Positions 17,286 through 25,775 of a stretch of DNA of 64,000 nt are shown here, piece by piece. A program made the translations under genes and the position numbers. The notes beneath the pieces are model-generated. The model saw nothing but the letters and a program-made list of their open reading frames with translations, made no database searches and had not been told where the DNA came from. Within the stretch, counting starts at the first letter, position 1. Each line of letters begins with the position of its first letter. This DNA is from Planctomycetaceae bacterium (GTDB lineage: Bacteria > Planctomycetota > Planctomycetia > Pirellulales > Lacipirellulaceae), in contig PABB01000069.1 of NCBI GenBank assembly GCA_002702655.1, positions 1 through 64,000 on the forward strand. Reading direction: 5' to 3'.

Positions 17286-17768
17286 ATGCGATTGGGCGTG
17301 GTTAGCGATTCGCACGGGCACGTCGACAACACCCGCGCTGCCGTCGAGCGACTCAAGTCGCTGGCGGTCGATCACGTGCTGCACTGCGGCGACGTCGGCA
17401 CGGCCGAGGTCGTCCAATTGTTCTCTCCGTGGCCCACCGGGTTCGTATTCGGCAACTGCGACTACGACCGAGCCGGCCTGGCGGCGGCGATCGAAGCGGC
17501 CGGACAAACCTGCTACGGCGAGTTCGGCGCTCTGCAGTTGGCCGACAAGCGAATCGCGATTCTCCACAGCGACGATCGACGGCGGTTCGAAGCGGCGATC
17601 GCCGGCGGCCGGTTCGATCTGGTCTGCTACGGCCACACGCACGAAGCCGCGCTGCAACAGCACGGCGGCACGCTGACGCTCAACCCAGGCGCCCTGTATC
17701 GCGCGAATCCTCACACCCTGGCCGTGGTCGATCTGCCGGAACTGGAAGTCGACTTCGTGTCGCTCTGA
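17286..17768 (+). CDS. YfcE/MJ0936-type metallophosphoesterase
   Basis: The protein has 160 residues, a complete small calcineurin-like phosphoesterase. Metal ligands: SDSHGH near residue 8, HCGDVG near 40, GNCDYD near 57 and GHTHEA near 120. The usual GH(G/D) element after the fourth strand is ILHSDDRRR here, so the His remains but the following Gly is replaced by Ser. Relatives are manganese-dependent phosphodiesterases of broad specificity. It sits 57 bp after the ATP-grasp gene in the same direction and may share its transcript. Confidence 0.88.
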   Translation: MRLGVVSDSHGHVDNTRAAVERLKSLAVDHVLHCGDVGTAEVVQLFSPWPTGFVFGNCDYDRAGLAAAIEAAGQTCYGEFGALQLADKRIAILHSDDRRRFEAAIAGGRFDLVCYGHTHEAALQQHGGTLTLNPGALYRANPHTLAVVDLPELEVDFVSL

Positions 17769-18175
17769 CCGTCAGCCGGCCACCGCCGCGCGATCAGATT
17801 TCGGGCAGCTCTGCCCGGCGGCTGAGCAGGCCGGTTGGCGGACAATCCCCCCTGCCGGGCGATCCGACGAGCGTTCTGCGCGAAAAATTGCGGTCAAAAT
17901 ACCCAAATCTGGGCGTTTCTCGATGCCAGCAGCGAACTGATCTGGCCGAATCTGCGTCGAATTAGTAGACGGGCATCCGATTTGCACGCCAGACTTGTCG
18001 ATGACAGGTCCGGGTAGCGCCCCGCGCGGCTGCGGCCGAGGATCCTGTCCCCCGCCGGCGTCGCGTCGACGACGCCACCCCATCCTGCCTGGTACAAGTC
18101 GGCGGCCCACATTTGTGGCCTTCAACCTCGGTCCGCACGACCGCGGTCCACCGACTGCCGTTGAGGAACAGATTG
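17769..18175. other. 407-bp intergenic region without a recognised gene
   Basis: I see no family-like open frame on either strand. A short inverted repeat CGGGCAGCTCTGCCCG near 17802-17817 lies just after the phosphoesterase stop and could act as a weak terminator, though no T-run follows. The stretch 17880-17960 is less G+C-rich than its surroundings and may hold the promoter of the next small gene, but no box pair is convincing. Confidence 0.4.
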
Positions 18176-18496
18176 ATGTCGAAACCCAACAAGTCCCCCC
18201 AGGGCTCGTCCGCTGAGCATGATCCCCTGGAAGCAGTGGAACTGCTCGTCTGGACCATGCTCGACGGGGACATCAGCGACGGCCAATTCGCGGAGTTGGA
18301 AAAGCTGCTGTCCGAGAGCGAATCGGCCCGGGAGCGTTACGTAAACTGCGTCCAACTGCACATGGACCTGACGGACCACTTCAACCCCACTCCGACTGCC
18401 GACGCGGTCGCCAAGGCGGGGATTCCGGTCCTGGGCAATCTGCAGACCGACTCGGCGACGCCATTCCCCGGCCCGTTGCCGACGCCCGGCCAGTAG
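18176..18496 (+). CDS. Small stand-alone protein resembling the N-terminal module of planctomycete anti-sigma factors
   Basis: The 106-residue protein starts at the ATG at 18176, preceded by GAGGAA at good spacing. Residues about 20-65 (VELLVWTMLDGDISDGQFAE through RYVNCVQLHMDL) align with the N-terminal module of the large anti-sigma protein encoded at 50284 (LLSLAERWLEGVISADEKQR ... VQLSAGL). In planctomycete FecR/LamG-type proteins this helical module is followed by a transmembrane helix and a sensor domain; here the protein ends in a Pro-rich tail with neither. It may be a remnant, or a small soluble sigma-binding protein. No sigma gene is adjacent. Confidence 0.6.
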   Translation: MSKPNKSPQGSSAEHDPLEAVELLVWTMLDGDISDGQFAELEKLLSESESARERYVNCVQLHMDLTDHFNPTPTADAVAKAGIPVLGNLQTDSATPFPGPLPTPGQ

Positions 18497-18739
18497 CACG
18501 CGGGGCCGCAGCGGTTTCGCTGCGTCAGATCGCCATTTCTCGCCGACCGCGAATTGGGCCAGCCCGTCGCCCCGCTTGGGCAGCGGGCGTGGCGGCCCCG
18601 TTCGCGGCTTTCTTGTGCGCCGGCCCCCGGGTATGGTGGTCTCTGTGCGTCATGCATCGGCGGCGGCTCTGGTCCAACTCAGGCTGGCTGCTGACGAGAT
18701 CCAGCCAGTTGCTCTCTCCTCTGTTGTAGGAACGGTCCC

Positions 18740-19234
18740 ACGGCTAAGAAATCGGACAAGAAGAAGTCGGCCGCCGCGGTCGACGACAAGAACGAACGGC
18801 TCATCGCGCAGAACCGCAAGGCCCGCCATCAATACGAGGTGCTCGACACGCTCGAATGCGGGATCCAACTGGTCGGCAGCGAGGTGAAGAGCCTGCGCGC
18901 CGGCCAAGTCTCGCTGGACGAAGCGTACGGCCGCGTCGAGCGGGGCGAAGTGTGGCTGATGGCCTGCGATATCGCCGAATACACCAACAGCAATTGGCTC
19001 AATCACGAGCCGCGCCGTCGCCGCAAGCTACTGCTGCACCGCCGCGAGATCGCCAAGTTCGCCGGCCAGGCCTACGAGCGCAACATCACGCTCGTGCCGC
19101 TGAAGATGTACTTCAAGTGCGGCCGGGCCAAGGTGCTGTTGGGACTGTGCAAAGGCAAGAAGACCTACGACAAGCGCGAGTCGCTGAAGAAAAAAGACAT
19201 GCAGCGGGACATCGATCGGGCGATGCGGCGGTGA
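18740..19234 (+). CDS. smpB: SsrA-binding protein SmpB, apparent ACG start codon
   Basis: SmpB binds tmRNA and rescues stalled ribosomes. The 164-residue reading begins T/M-AKKSDKKKS and continues with NRKARHQYEVLDTLECG, VGSEVKSLRAG, and the C-terminal KGKKTYDKRESLKKK tail: a complete SmpB. No ATG, GTG or TTG lies in frame between the stop codon at 18692-18694 and the GTG at 18839, and that GTG would remove 33 residues including the conserved ARHxY element. ACG at 18740 stands exactly where family members have Met-Ala-Lys-Lys, and AGGA ends 8 bases before it. Either this is a true non-canonical start or a single T-to-C change from ATG. Codon use is otherwise normal. Confidence 0.85.
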   Translation, partial: TAKKSDKKKSAAAVDDKNERLIAQNRKARHQYEVLDTLECGIQLVGSEVKSLRAGQVSLDEAYGRVERGEVWLMACDIAEYTNSNWLNHEPRRRRKLLLHRREIAKFAGQAYERNITLVPLKMYFKCGRAKVLLGLCKGKKTYDKRESLKKKDMQRDIDRAMRR

Positions 19235-19239
19235 CGCGG

Positions 19240-19326
19240 GATGTGAGATGTTGGATGTGAAATTGCCGATGCGAAAGCTGTGGCATGTCCACCCGACGAT
19301 ACATCAACATTCAAACATCTCACATC
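19240..19326. repeat. Imperfect palindrome between convergent smpB and KAS-like gene
   Basis: GATGTGAGATGTT (19240-19252) pairs with AACATCTCACATC (19314-19326), 13 of 13 bases, with further partial pairing inside. The flanks are GATG/CATC-rich low-complexity sequence. A similar motif style (GATGTTTGATGTGGGAGGTG) is found near 28240. The right arm overlaps the stop codon of the leftward gene. Confidence 0.6.
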
Positions 19327-20578
19327 AAACATCAACCGCCAGCGCGACGGCTTGCCCAGTCATGCGGTGGTTGACCGCCACCAGCGACGCGCTGCGGGCC
19401 GGTCGCTCAGCGGCGCTGACGTTCACGGGGCAGTCCGGATCGGGCGTTTCGTAGTTGAGCGTCGCGGGCACGACGCCCGCTCGGGCCGCCAGGATGCCCA
19501 GGGCCAACTCGACCGCTCCGGCGCCCGCGCCGATGTTCCCCAGGTAGCTCTTCAGCGCCGTGACCGGCACGTCGCCCAGCGCCGCGGCAATGCCAGCCGC
19601 TTCAGCGCGGTCCTCCACCTGCGTGCTCGCGCCGTGAGCGAGCACCATGCCCACGTCGGCGGATTGCATGTCAGCGGATTGCAGCGCCGCGGTGATCGCC
19701 TGCTCGATGCCGCGGCCGGTGGGCTGATGCGTGTCGGCCACGGGTTCGCAGCGGCGGCCGTAACCCCGCAACACGGCCAGCGGCTCGACGCCGCGGGCCA
19801 GCGCGTGCTCGCGAGTCTCCAGCACCAACACCGCCGCGCCCTCGGCGCCGACAGTGCCGTCGCGCTGCGCCTCGAACGGCCGCATGGCGCGCTCGGGCTC
19901 GTCGACCCGCCGCGACAGCCGGGCGCCGGCGTGCCACATCACGTCCATCATCCCCAGCATGGTGCTCACCCCGCCGGCCAGCATCACGTCGGCGGCGCCG
20001 CGGGCGACAATGTCGGCCGACTCGATCACGGCCAGCAATCCCGAAGTGTCGCCGGCGACAATCCCGTTGCTGGGGCCGCGCAGGTCGTGAGCGATGCCGA
20101 TGTGCGCAGGCACCATGTTCGGCAGGTACTTCAATAGCCACAGCGGAAACATTTCCGACATGGCCGCATCGCCCCAGCGGTCGCCGTCGAACTGACCCGC
20201 GCCGTCTTCGCACGCATGCGACGCGGCGGCCAGCTCGCCCAACTCGGGGCAGAACATGTTCGAACCGCAGAGCACGCCGATCCGCTCGGGCTCGATCTCC
20301 AGACCCTCGAGCTGGGCGTGCTCCCACGCCAATTCGGCGGCCGAGAAACCCAACTGCGTCTCCCGCGACATGACCTTCAGCGCCTTGCGCGGACGGACAT
20401 ATTGCTTGGGCTCAAAATCGACGACCGTCCCGGCGATGGGAATCGGGTGTCCCGCCTCGGCCAACTCGGGCACGACCCGCACGCCGCTGCGGCCGGCGGA
20501 GATTGCGTCCCAGGCGGCCTCGGCGCCGACGCCAATCGGCGTGACGAGCCCCAGACCGGTAACGACGACTTCGCGCAT
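19325..20578 (-). CDS. Beta-ketoacyl-ACP synthase-like protein lacking the catalytic Cys (KSbeta/chain-length-factor-like)
   Basis: The 417-residue thiolase-fold protein is full length for FabF (VVVTGLGLVTPIGVG start, DVMLAGG, RDGTVGAEGAAVLVLE). By motif alignment with FabF GPSxxIATACTSG, this protein reads GPSNGIVAGDTSG, so the nucleophilic Cys is Asp177. The first His is kept (AHGAST, H315); the second (KSxTGH) is Asn348 in KSYLGNIGAGAGAVE; and the C-terminal GFGGTN loop is absent. It therefore probably cannot condense, and may act as a partner or scaffold like chain-length factors, or as a malonyl decarboxylase. It is divergent from a fatty acid desaturase 265 bp away. No ACP or partner KS is in the window. 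Confidence 0.85.
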   Translation of the reverse strand: MREVVVTGLGLVTPIGVGAEAAWDAISAGRSGVRVVPELAEAGHPIPIAGTVVDFEPKQYVRPRKALKVMSRETQLGFSAAELAWEHAQLEGLEIEPERIGVLCGSNMFCPELGELAAASHACEDGAGQFDGDRWGDAAMSEMFPLWLLKYLPNMVPAHIGIAHDLRGPSNGIVAGDTSGLLAVIESADIVARGAADVMLAGGVSTMLGMMDVMWHAGARLSRRVDEPERAMRPFEAQRDGTVGAEGAAVLVLETREHALARGVEPLAVLRGYGRRCEPVADTHQPTGRGIEQAITAALQSADMQSADVGMVLAHGASTQVEDRAEAAGIAAALGDVPVTALKSYLGNIGAGAGAVELALGILAARAGVVPATLNYETPDPDCPVNVSAAERPARSASLVAVNHRMTGQAVALAVDV

Positions 20579-20843
20579 GAGATTGCTGAGAACGGGGATC
20601 GCCGCAGGGGGTAAGAAACGCAGTTTTCGCGGGAAACTGCCAGTCTAATGGCGGCAGCGGGGGGTCACAAGCTGCCCCGTCCCCCCGGCCCCGCTGGCCC
20701 GTCCCCGGCGGCGGGGATAAACTCAACAGGACCGTAACAACTGGCGCCGCTTCGCGCTGCGGTACCGGCGGGGGCGATCGCCCGCCCGGGTCGCGTCCCA
20801 GCCGACCGCCAATCTCTCCCCCTCGACGCCCAGAGTTCCTGCC

Positions 20844-21977
20844 GTGTCGGAAGCGATTTCCACCTCCTCGACCGCCCCCGCCGCCGCGAACGAGTTTTCG
20901 TTGGCCGAAGCCCGCCGCATCGTCGGCGACTTCTTTCGGCCCGTGCCGTGGATTTACTGGACCGACCTGCTGGTCAGCTACGCCGTGGGGATGACGGCGT
21001 TTTCATTCGTGCTGCGTCCCGAGCGGCTGGCCGACAACGGGTTGTGGCAGATCGAGGCGCTCGCCGGCAGCACGGCGTGGGTTTGGCCGGCACGGATCGC
21101 GCTGTTCGTGATTTCCGCCTTGCTGATTTACCGCTGCTCGCTGTTCATCCACGAGCTGGTGCATATCCCGGCGAACCAGTTCACCGCATTTCGCTTCGTG
21201 TGGAACCTGCTGGTGGGGATTCCGTTTCTGATTCCCACGTTCGTCTACTACACGCACATCGACCATCACCGCCGTAAACACTACGGCACCGACGAAGACG
21301 GCGAGTACATCCCGCTGGCAAATATGCCGCGGTGGCAAACGCTGTGGTATCTGTCGCAGACGTTTTTGATTCCCGTGTTGGCGATCATTCGTTGGGGCGT
21401 GCTGACGCCGATCACGTGGTTCAGCCCGCGGGTGCGCGACTGGGTCCACCGGCATGCGTCGTCCATGATCATGGATCCCAAATACCTGCGACCGTTGCCG
21501 ACCAAGCGCACGCTGCGCATCATCCGGCTGCAGGAAATCGGCTGCCTGGTGGTGATCTGGTTCATTGCGTTTCGCATGCTGTACGCTGGCGGGATTCTGT
21601 TCGAGCAGAAGCTCTCGCCCTGGTTCTTGGTGCAGGCGTATTGCACGGCGGTATTCATCGTGGGGATCAACGCGCTGCGGACCCTGGGAGCCCACCGCTG
21701 GATCGGCGACGGTACGCAGATGACCTTCGTCGAGCAAATGCTCGATTCGGTGAACTATCCGTACCACCCCTTCACGGGCGGTCTGTGGGCCCCCGTCGGG
21801 CTGCGGTTTCACGCGCTGCATCACATCTTCCCCTCGATGCCCTACCACGCGCTGCCCGAGGCGCACCGCCGCCTGATGCGCGACCTGCCCGCCGACAGCC
21901 CCTACCGGCGCTGCGACGAAACAACGCTCACCCACGCGCTGGCCGTGCTGTGGCGGCGAGCGCGGGCCAACGGGTGA
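20844..21977 (+). CDS. Membrane fatty acid desaturase
   Basis: The 377-residue protein starts at GTG 20844. The three histidine boxes of membrane di-iron desaturases are present: HELVH near residue 103, HIDHHRRKH near 139 and HALHH near 325, with a VNYPYHP segment before the last box. Four or more hydrophobic segments separate them. It should introduce a double bond into a lipid acyl chain using O2 and an external electron donor; position and substrate cannot be read from sequence. It is divergent from the KAS-like gene, so shared regulation is possible. Confidence 0.88.
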   Translation: MSEAISTSSTAPAAANEFSLAEARRIVGDFFRPVPWIYWTDLLVSYAVGMTAFSFVLRPERLADNGLWQIEALAGSTAWVWPARIALFVISALLIYRCSLFIHELVHIPANQFTAFRFVWNLLVGIPFLIPTFVYYTHIDHHRRKHYGTDEDGEYIPLANMPRWQTLWYLSQTFLIPVLAIIRWGVLTPITWFSPRVRDWVHRHASSMIMDPKYLRPLPTKRTLRIIRLQEIGCLVVIWFIAFRMLYAGGILFEQKLSPWFLVQAYCTAVFIVGINALRTLGAHRWIGDGTQMTFVEQMLDSVNYPYHPFTGGLWAPVGLRFHALHHIFPSMPYHALPEAHRRLMRDLPADSPYRRCDETTLTHALAVLWRRARANG

Positions 21978-22096
21978 TGACGCGCCCGAATCCCTCGTCA
22001 CCGCCAGCCGTTTGAGTCGGACGCCGATTCAAGCGGCGACAGGGCAGAAGCGATCGAGCAAGAGTCGACCGGGCGGCAGGCGTTCCGAGGCCCCGC

Positions 22097-23164
22097 CTAC
22101 TCCCATGATCGGGCAATCTCGTCGCCCGCGCGCGTGCCCGCGGACTGCCAGGTTGTCAGGTTGATCTCGTCCCGCACAAACGTGACCGATCCGTCGACCC
22201 TCGATGCGACAACGCCGCCGGGGTGGTGACTGCGCGCGGCCGCCCGCGCCAGTTGACGCTTGCCCGAGGGCACGGGCCCACAGGGAGCTGGGTACTGGTC
22301 ATCGCCCAGGAACTGGGGACACGCAGGTCCCGGGGCGAAAATGTGGTCCGCCTCGAGCGAGTTGGGCCCCAGCACGGCGTTGAACAGCGAGCCGCCCATG
22401 TTGCCGTAGATGATTCCGCCAAGTGGCCCCGAGTAGGTCGTCAGCTTCACCGGCGCGATTCCTTCGGAGATCAGCAACGTATGGGACGTGCCGTCGGTGA
22501 TCTGAGCCAGGCTGACCTGTTCCGGCGGTTCGCCGTCCAACTGGCCGTCGTATTCCTGTGACCCTTGGTTGATGCGGATCGAGAAGGCGCCGGTATTCTG
22601 CGGGCTCTCGACTCCGGGCGGCAGCCTGACTCGCCGCGGCGTTTCGGCAAACCCGGTGCACCCGCGGTAGTTCCCCCGCCAAGCGCCCCACAGCGCCGTG
22701 TCCAACTCGCTGGGCGCCGGAGTCGCGTCACTGGGGCAATAGAACGCGGGGACCTGCGCATGCCGAGCGCGCTGCTTGCGCGGGTCGGGACCGGCAGGGC
22801 GATATTCCCACTGCGCCGAGACCTCGCCGTCCTCGGCCAGCAGGTCGAAGTACAAATCGTAAACCTGCTGCTGCTCCAACTGCGGCAGCACGAGCTGGGT
22901 CCATGTGTACGCGTCGACCAAATCGGCCTTGGCAGCGTACGGCAGGACCTCGTGTTGGTTCTCGAAGTGCAGACACGCCGTGGTGAGCTGCTTCACGTTG
23001 TTGATGCACTGCACGCGGCGGGCGGCCTCGCGCGCCGACTGGATGGCTGGCAACAGCAGCGCGATCAACAGGCCCACGATGGCGATCACGACCAGCAACT
23101 CAACCAGCGTGAAGCCATGTCGGGAGCGATCGAACCGGGACGCTGAGAGAGCAACTGGTTGCAT
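22097..23164 (-). CDS. DUF1559 prepilin-like protein
   Basis: The 355-residue protein starts at the ATG at 23164. After a short basic leader it has the type IV prepilin site and helix [21 protein letters not shown], followed by PAIQSAREAARRVQC, the hallmark opening of planctomycete DUF1559 proteins. The C-terminal part has DGTSHTLLISEG and a late DGSVTFVRDEIN, the typical H-X9-DG end. These proteins occur in tens to hundreds of copies per planctomycete genome; their role is unproven, though pseudopilin-like surface structures are suspected. It is divergent from the secretin gene with 456 bp between the starts. Confidence 0.9.
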   Translation of the reverse strand: MQPVALSASRFDRSRHGFTLVELLVVIAIVGLLIALLLPAIQSAREAARRVQCINNVKQLTTACLHFENQHEVLPYAAKADLVDAYTWTQLVLPQLEQQQVYDLYFDLLAEDGEVSAQWEYRPAGPDPRKQRARHAQVPAFYCPSDATPAPSELDTALWGAWRGNYRGCTGFAETPRRVRLPPGVESPQNTGAFSIRINQGSQEYDGQLDGEPPEQVSLAQITDGTSHTLLISEGIAPVKLTTYSGPLGGIIYGNMGGSLFNAVLGPNSLEADHIFAPGPACPQFLGDDQYPAPCGPVPSGKRQLARAAARSHHPGGVVASRVDGSVTFVRDEINLTTWQSAGTRAGDEIARSWE

Positions 23165-23620
23165 AGGACGACTCGCGGCACGAGAGGTTCTGAGAGAAGA
23201 GAAGCAGGCGCGACAAGTTGTCTGGTGACTCGTGTGTTCGCGCCAAGGCGGCGTCAGGCGAACCCCGCACATGCTAGCTGACGGCAGCGGCCCGAGGCAA
23301 ATCTCTCGCTGTGTTGTCGGCAAAACCCGCCGCAAAGCAACGGCTGACCAACGGATCCCTGGCCTTTGGCTAGGCCGGTCTTGCCGCGCCCCAGCGACCG
23401 GCCGCGCTGAACCGGCATGCACCTCCAGCTGGCGCCCGGCCGGAGCCGCGCTGCACGCGCGGCAAGTTGCCGCGAATTCCGCGACGACGGCCATTCGCTG
23501 GCAAGCTCATCCGGCCGGCTAACCGATACAACCGACAGAGTCAGGGACACTCCGCGCGCCGACGATAGCACTGCTGTCGCGGCGGGCCGATCTCATTGCT
23601 TTTCGAAATCACCGCTGCGC
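23165..23620. other. 456-bp divergent spacer between DUF1559 gene and secretin gene
   Basis: Neither strand shows a supported gene. The secretin open frame extends back to 23417 but codes for Arg/Ser-rich sequence without family similarity. Promoters for both flanking genes are expected here; I cannot single out a convincing -35/-10 pair. Confidence 0.4.
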
Positions 23621-25666
23621 ATGGACGCCAGCTCCGGCAATTCGCACGTACACAGCCCGCGCGCGTCGCAGTTCAGCGCCGTCGTCGCGCTGGCGGCCGT
23701 GCTATGCGCCGCGGCCGCCGGGAGGTGGTGGGGAGCCAGCGAGCAACTCGGCAACGGCGCGCCGAGCGGGTACTTGCCGGCTCAACCGCCGCCAGCCCGC
23801 GCCGAGTCGTGGTCGGGCGGCGGCAGTGCGGCGCCCCCTGTTGCCGTGTCGCGTCCGTCACCGGCGCCGATGCACGACACGGACGTGCGACCGGCCGAGT
23901 GGCAACTGACCGATTCGCTGCGCAGCTTGGCTGGCGACTTGGCCGCCGTGACCGAGCCGGTCGCCACTGACGACGCGATGCCGGCAATGACGCCGGCCCC
24001 ACCCCGCGAGCCCTCCGCCACGATTGCCGCCGAACTGCCGCGGCCCGCCACCGAACCCGCCGCGAACGAGCGCAACGCCTCGGGGCCGCCAGCACCGCTC
24101 GAGGGCCGCCAGGTCACGCTGCCGCTGACGCCCGCCTCGGCCGTGCCCGGCGTGGTGAAGTCGGAAGATGGCGCCGTCTCGATCGCCGTGCGCGAGGCGC
24201 CGCTGCATGCCGTGCTGTCGTTGCTCGCCCAGCAGCAGGGACTCAGCATTGTCGCCAGCAGCCAGTTGAACCAGCCGATCACCGTCACGCTGCAGCCGAC
24301 CACGTTGGACACGGCGCTGGACGCCCTGCTGGCGGTCGCCAACTGCACGTGGACCCGCCGCCAGGACGTGATTTACGTCACGCCAGTTTCGGCCGAGTCG
24401 ACGACCAGCCCGTTCTTTCAGGGCCGCCAGGTGCAAGTGTTCACGCTCAACTACGCCTCGGCCGAAGACGTGGAAAAGGTCGTCACGGGGCTGCTCTCGC
24501 CAGTCGGCAAGGTGTTCTCGCGGCAGGTCGACTCGACCGACCGCCGCCGCACCGTCGAACAGTTGGTCGTGGAGGACATGCCGCCGTTTCTGGAGCGTGC
24601 TGCGCAGTACATCGCCCAAGCCGACCAGATGCCGCGCCAGGTGATGGTCGAAGCGCACATCCTGCAAGTGCGCCTCGGCAAAGACAAAGAGCACGGCGTG
24701 AACTTCGACGGTCTGGCGCGGCTCAGCGGCGCCCGGATGCAATTGTGGAACAAAGGCTTCGCGTCCGACACGGGCCCCGGCATGGTGTTCACCGTCGACG
24801 GCACGGACTTCAACGGACTGATCGACTGCCTCACCACGACCACCGACGCCAAAACGCTCGCCTCGCCGAAGGTGTTCGCGCTGAACGGGCAAGAGGCGCG
24901 GATCCAAATCGGCCAACGGCTGGGTTATTTCATCACCACCACCACGCAGACCAGCACGCTGCAGGACGTGCAATTTTTGGAGGTGGGCGTCGTGCTGCAC
25001 GTCACGCCGTCCATCACCGACGACGGACAGGTGCTGATGCAGGTGCGCCCGAAGGTGTCCAGCGGCGCCATCAACCCCGACACCACGCTGCCGGAGGAGG
25101 AAACCACCGAGGTGGAAACCTCGATCGTGGTGCCCGACGGGCAGGGCATTATCATCGGCGGGTTGATCCAAGAAACGGACATCGACCGCCAAAGCAAGCT
25201 CTCCTACCTGGGCGACCTGTGGCTGGTCGGCCGACTGTTCCAGCGGCGCACGGTCGACAAGGAACGCAACGAGGTGATCGTGGCCCTGCTGCCGCGAATC
25301 GTCCCCTGCGGCGCGTGCACCGGGCCCGAGGCGTGCGTGGAGTGGGAGCGCAGCGCGTCGCCGCTGATGATGCCGCACCTGGATTCGGCGCCGCGGCCGT
25401 GGGAGCCGCAACTGCCCGACGCGTCTCATCGGCCGATGCGGCATTACCACGGTGCGTCCGGCGCGCCGCCTACGCTGGACGCCGCCGAAACGATGCCGCT
25501 CGAGGGACCGGGCGAAGGCGCTGCGCCCGACTTGGCGATTGAGATGCTGCCGGCGCCAGAGCCGGAAGTCGACGATGAAATCCCCGCGTCGCTGCCGGTT
25601 GAGGACCTGCCGGTGATTGGCGGACCAAACGCGGCGCCCTCGGCCCCCTGGTCGCCGCCGCGTTAG
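23621..25666 (+). CDS. Secretin of the type II secretion/type IV pilus superfamily
   Basis: The 681-residue protein starts at the ATG at 23621, directly before a signal-anchor (QFSAVVALAAVLCAAAAG). Residues ~50-175 are Pro/Ala-rich. An STN/N0-like domain covers about 176-250 (VSIAVREAPLHAVLSLLAQQ), a secretin N-domain begins near 272 (FTLNYASAEDVEKVVTGLL), and the secretin core spans ~414-562 with SPKVFALNGQEARI, VPDGQGIIIGGLI and VALLPRIVP. The last ~115 residues are a Pro-rich acidic tail. It should form the outer-membrane pore for the pilus/secretion genes encoded 32.7-41.5 kb. It is separated from them by a leftward pseudopilin block. Confidence 0.9.
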   Translation: MDASSGNSHVHSPRASQFSAVVALAAVLCAAAAGRWWGASEQLGNGAPSGYLPAQPPPARAESWSGGGSAAPPVAVSRPSPAPMHDTDVRPAEWQLTDSLRSLAGDLAAVTEPVATDDAMPAMTPAPPREPSATIAAELPRPATEPAANERNASGPPAPLEGRQVTLPLTPASAVPGVVKSEDGAVSIAVREAPLHAVLSLLAQQQGLSIVASSQLNQPITVTLQPTTLDTALDALLAVANCTWTRRQDVIYVTPVSAESTTSPFFQGRQVQVFTLNYASAEDVEKVVTGLLSPVGKVFSRQVDSTDRRRTVEQLVVEDMPPFLERAAQYIAQADQMPRQVMVEAHILQVRLGKDKEHGVNFDGLARLSGARMQLWNKGFASDTGPGMVFTVDGTDFNGLIDCLTTTTDAKTLASPKVFALNGQEARIQIGQRLGYFITTTTQTSTLQDVQFLEVGVVLHVTPSITDDGQVLMQVRPKVSSGAINPDTTLPEEETTEVETSIVVPDGQGIIIGGLIQETDIDRQSKLSYLGDLWLVGRLFQRRTVDKERNEVIVALLPRIVPCGACTGPEACVEWERSASPLMMPHLDSAPRPWEPQLPDASHRPMRHYHGASGAPPTLDAAETMPLEGPGEGAAPDLAIEMLPAPEPEVDDEIPASLPVEDLPVIGGPNAAPSAPWSPPR

Positions 25667-25682
25667 GCGACAGCCCCTGCGG

Positions 25683-25753
25683 GCCACGGCTCTGCGAGCC
25701 GTGCTTACTGCTCGGCGGACATGGCCACGTTGCACAGCTCGCAGAGCCGTGGC
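25683..25753. repeat. Interspersed palindrome, CCACGGCT family copy 2
   Basis: GCCACGGCTCTGCGAGCCGT (from 25683) pairs with ACAGCTCGCAGAGCCGTGGC (to 25753) across a 27-base spacer; 21 of 22 arm bases match. It lies between two convergent genes. The arm is nearly identical to that of the element at 6595. Confidence 0.75.
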
Positions 25754-25775
25754 ACACGCAGCAAGCGGGAGGGTA

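Noticed and set aside
18839-19234. GTG at 18839 as the start of smpB
   Set aside because: It would delete 33 residues including the conserved NRKARHQY element that contacts tmRNA; coding similarity clearly continues upstream to 18740.
19325-21977. Polyketide or polyunsaturated fatty acid biosynthetic cluster
   Set aside because: Only a KAS-like protein without its nucleophile and one desaturase are present; no ACP, ketoreductase, dehydratase or partner synthase is near.
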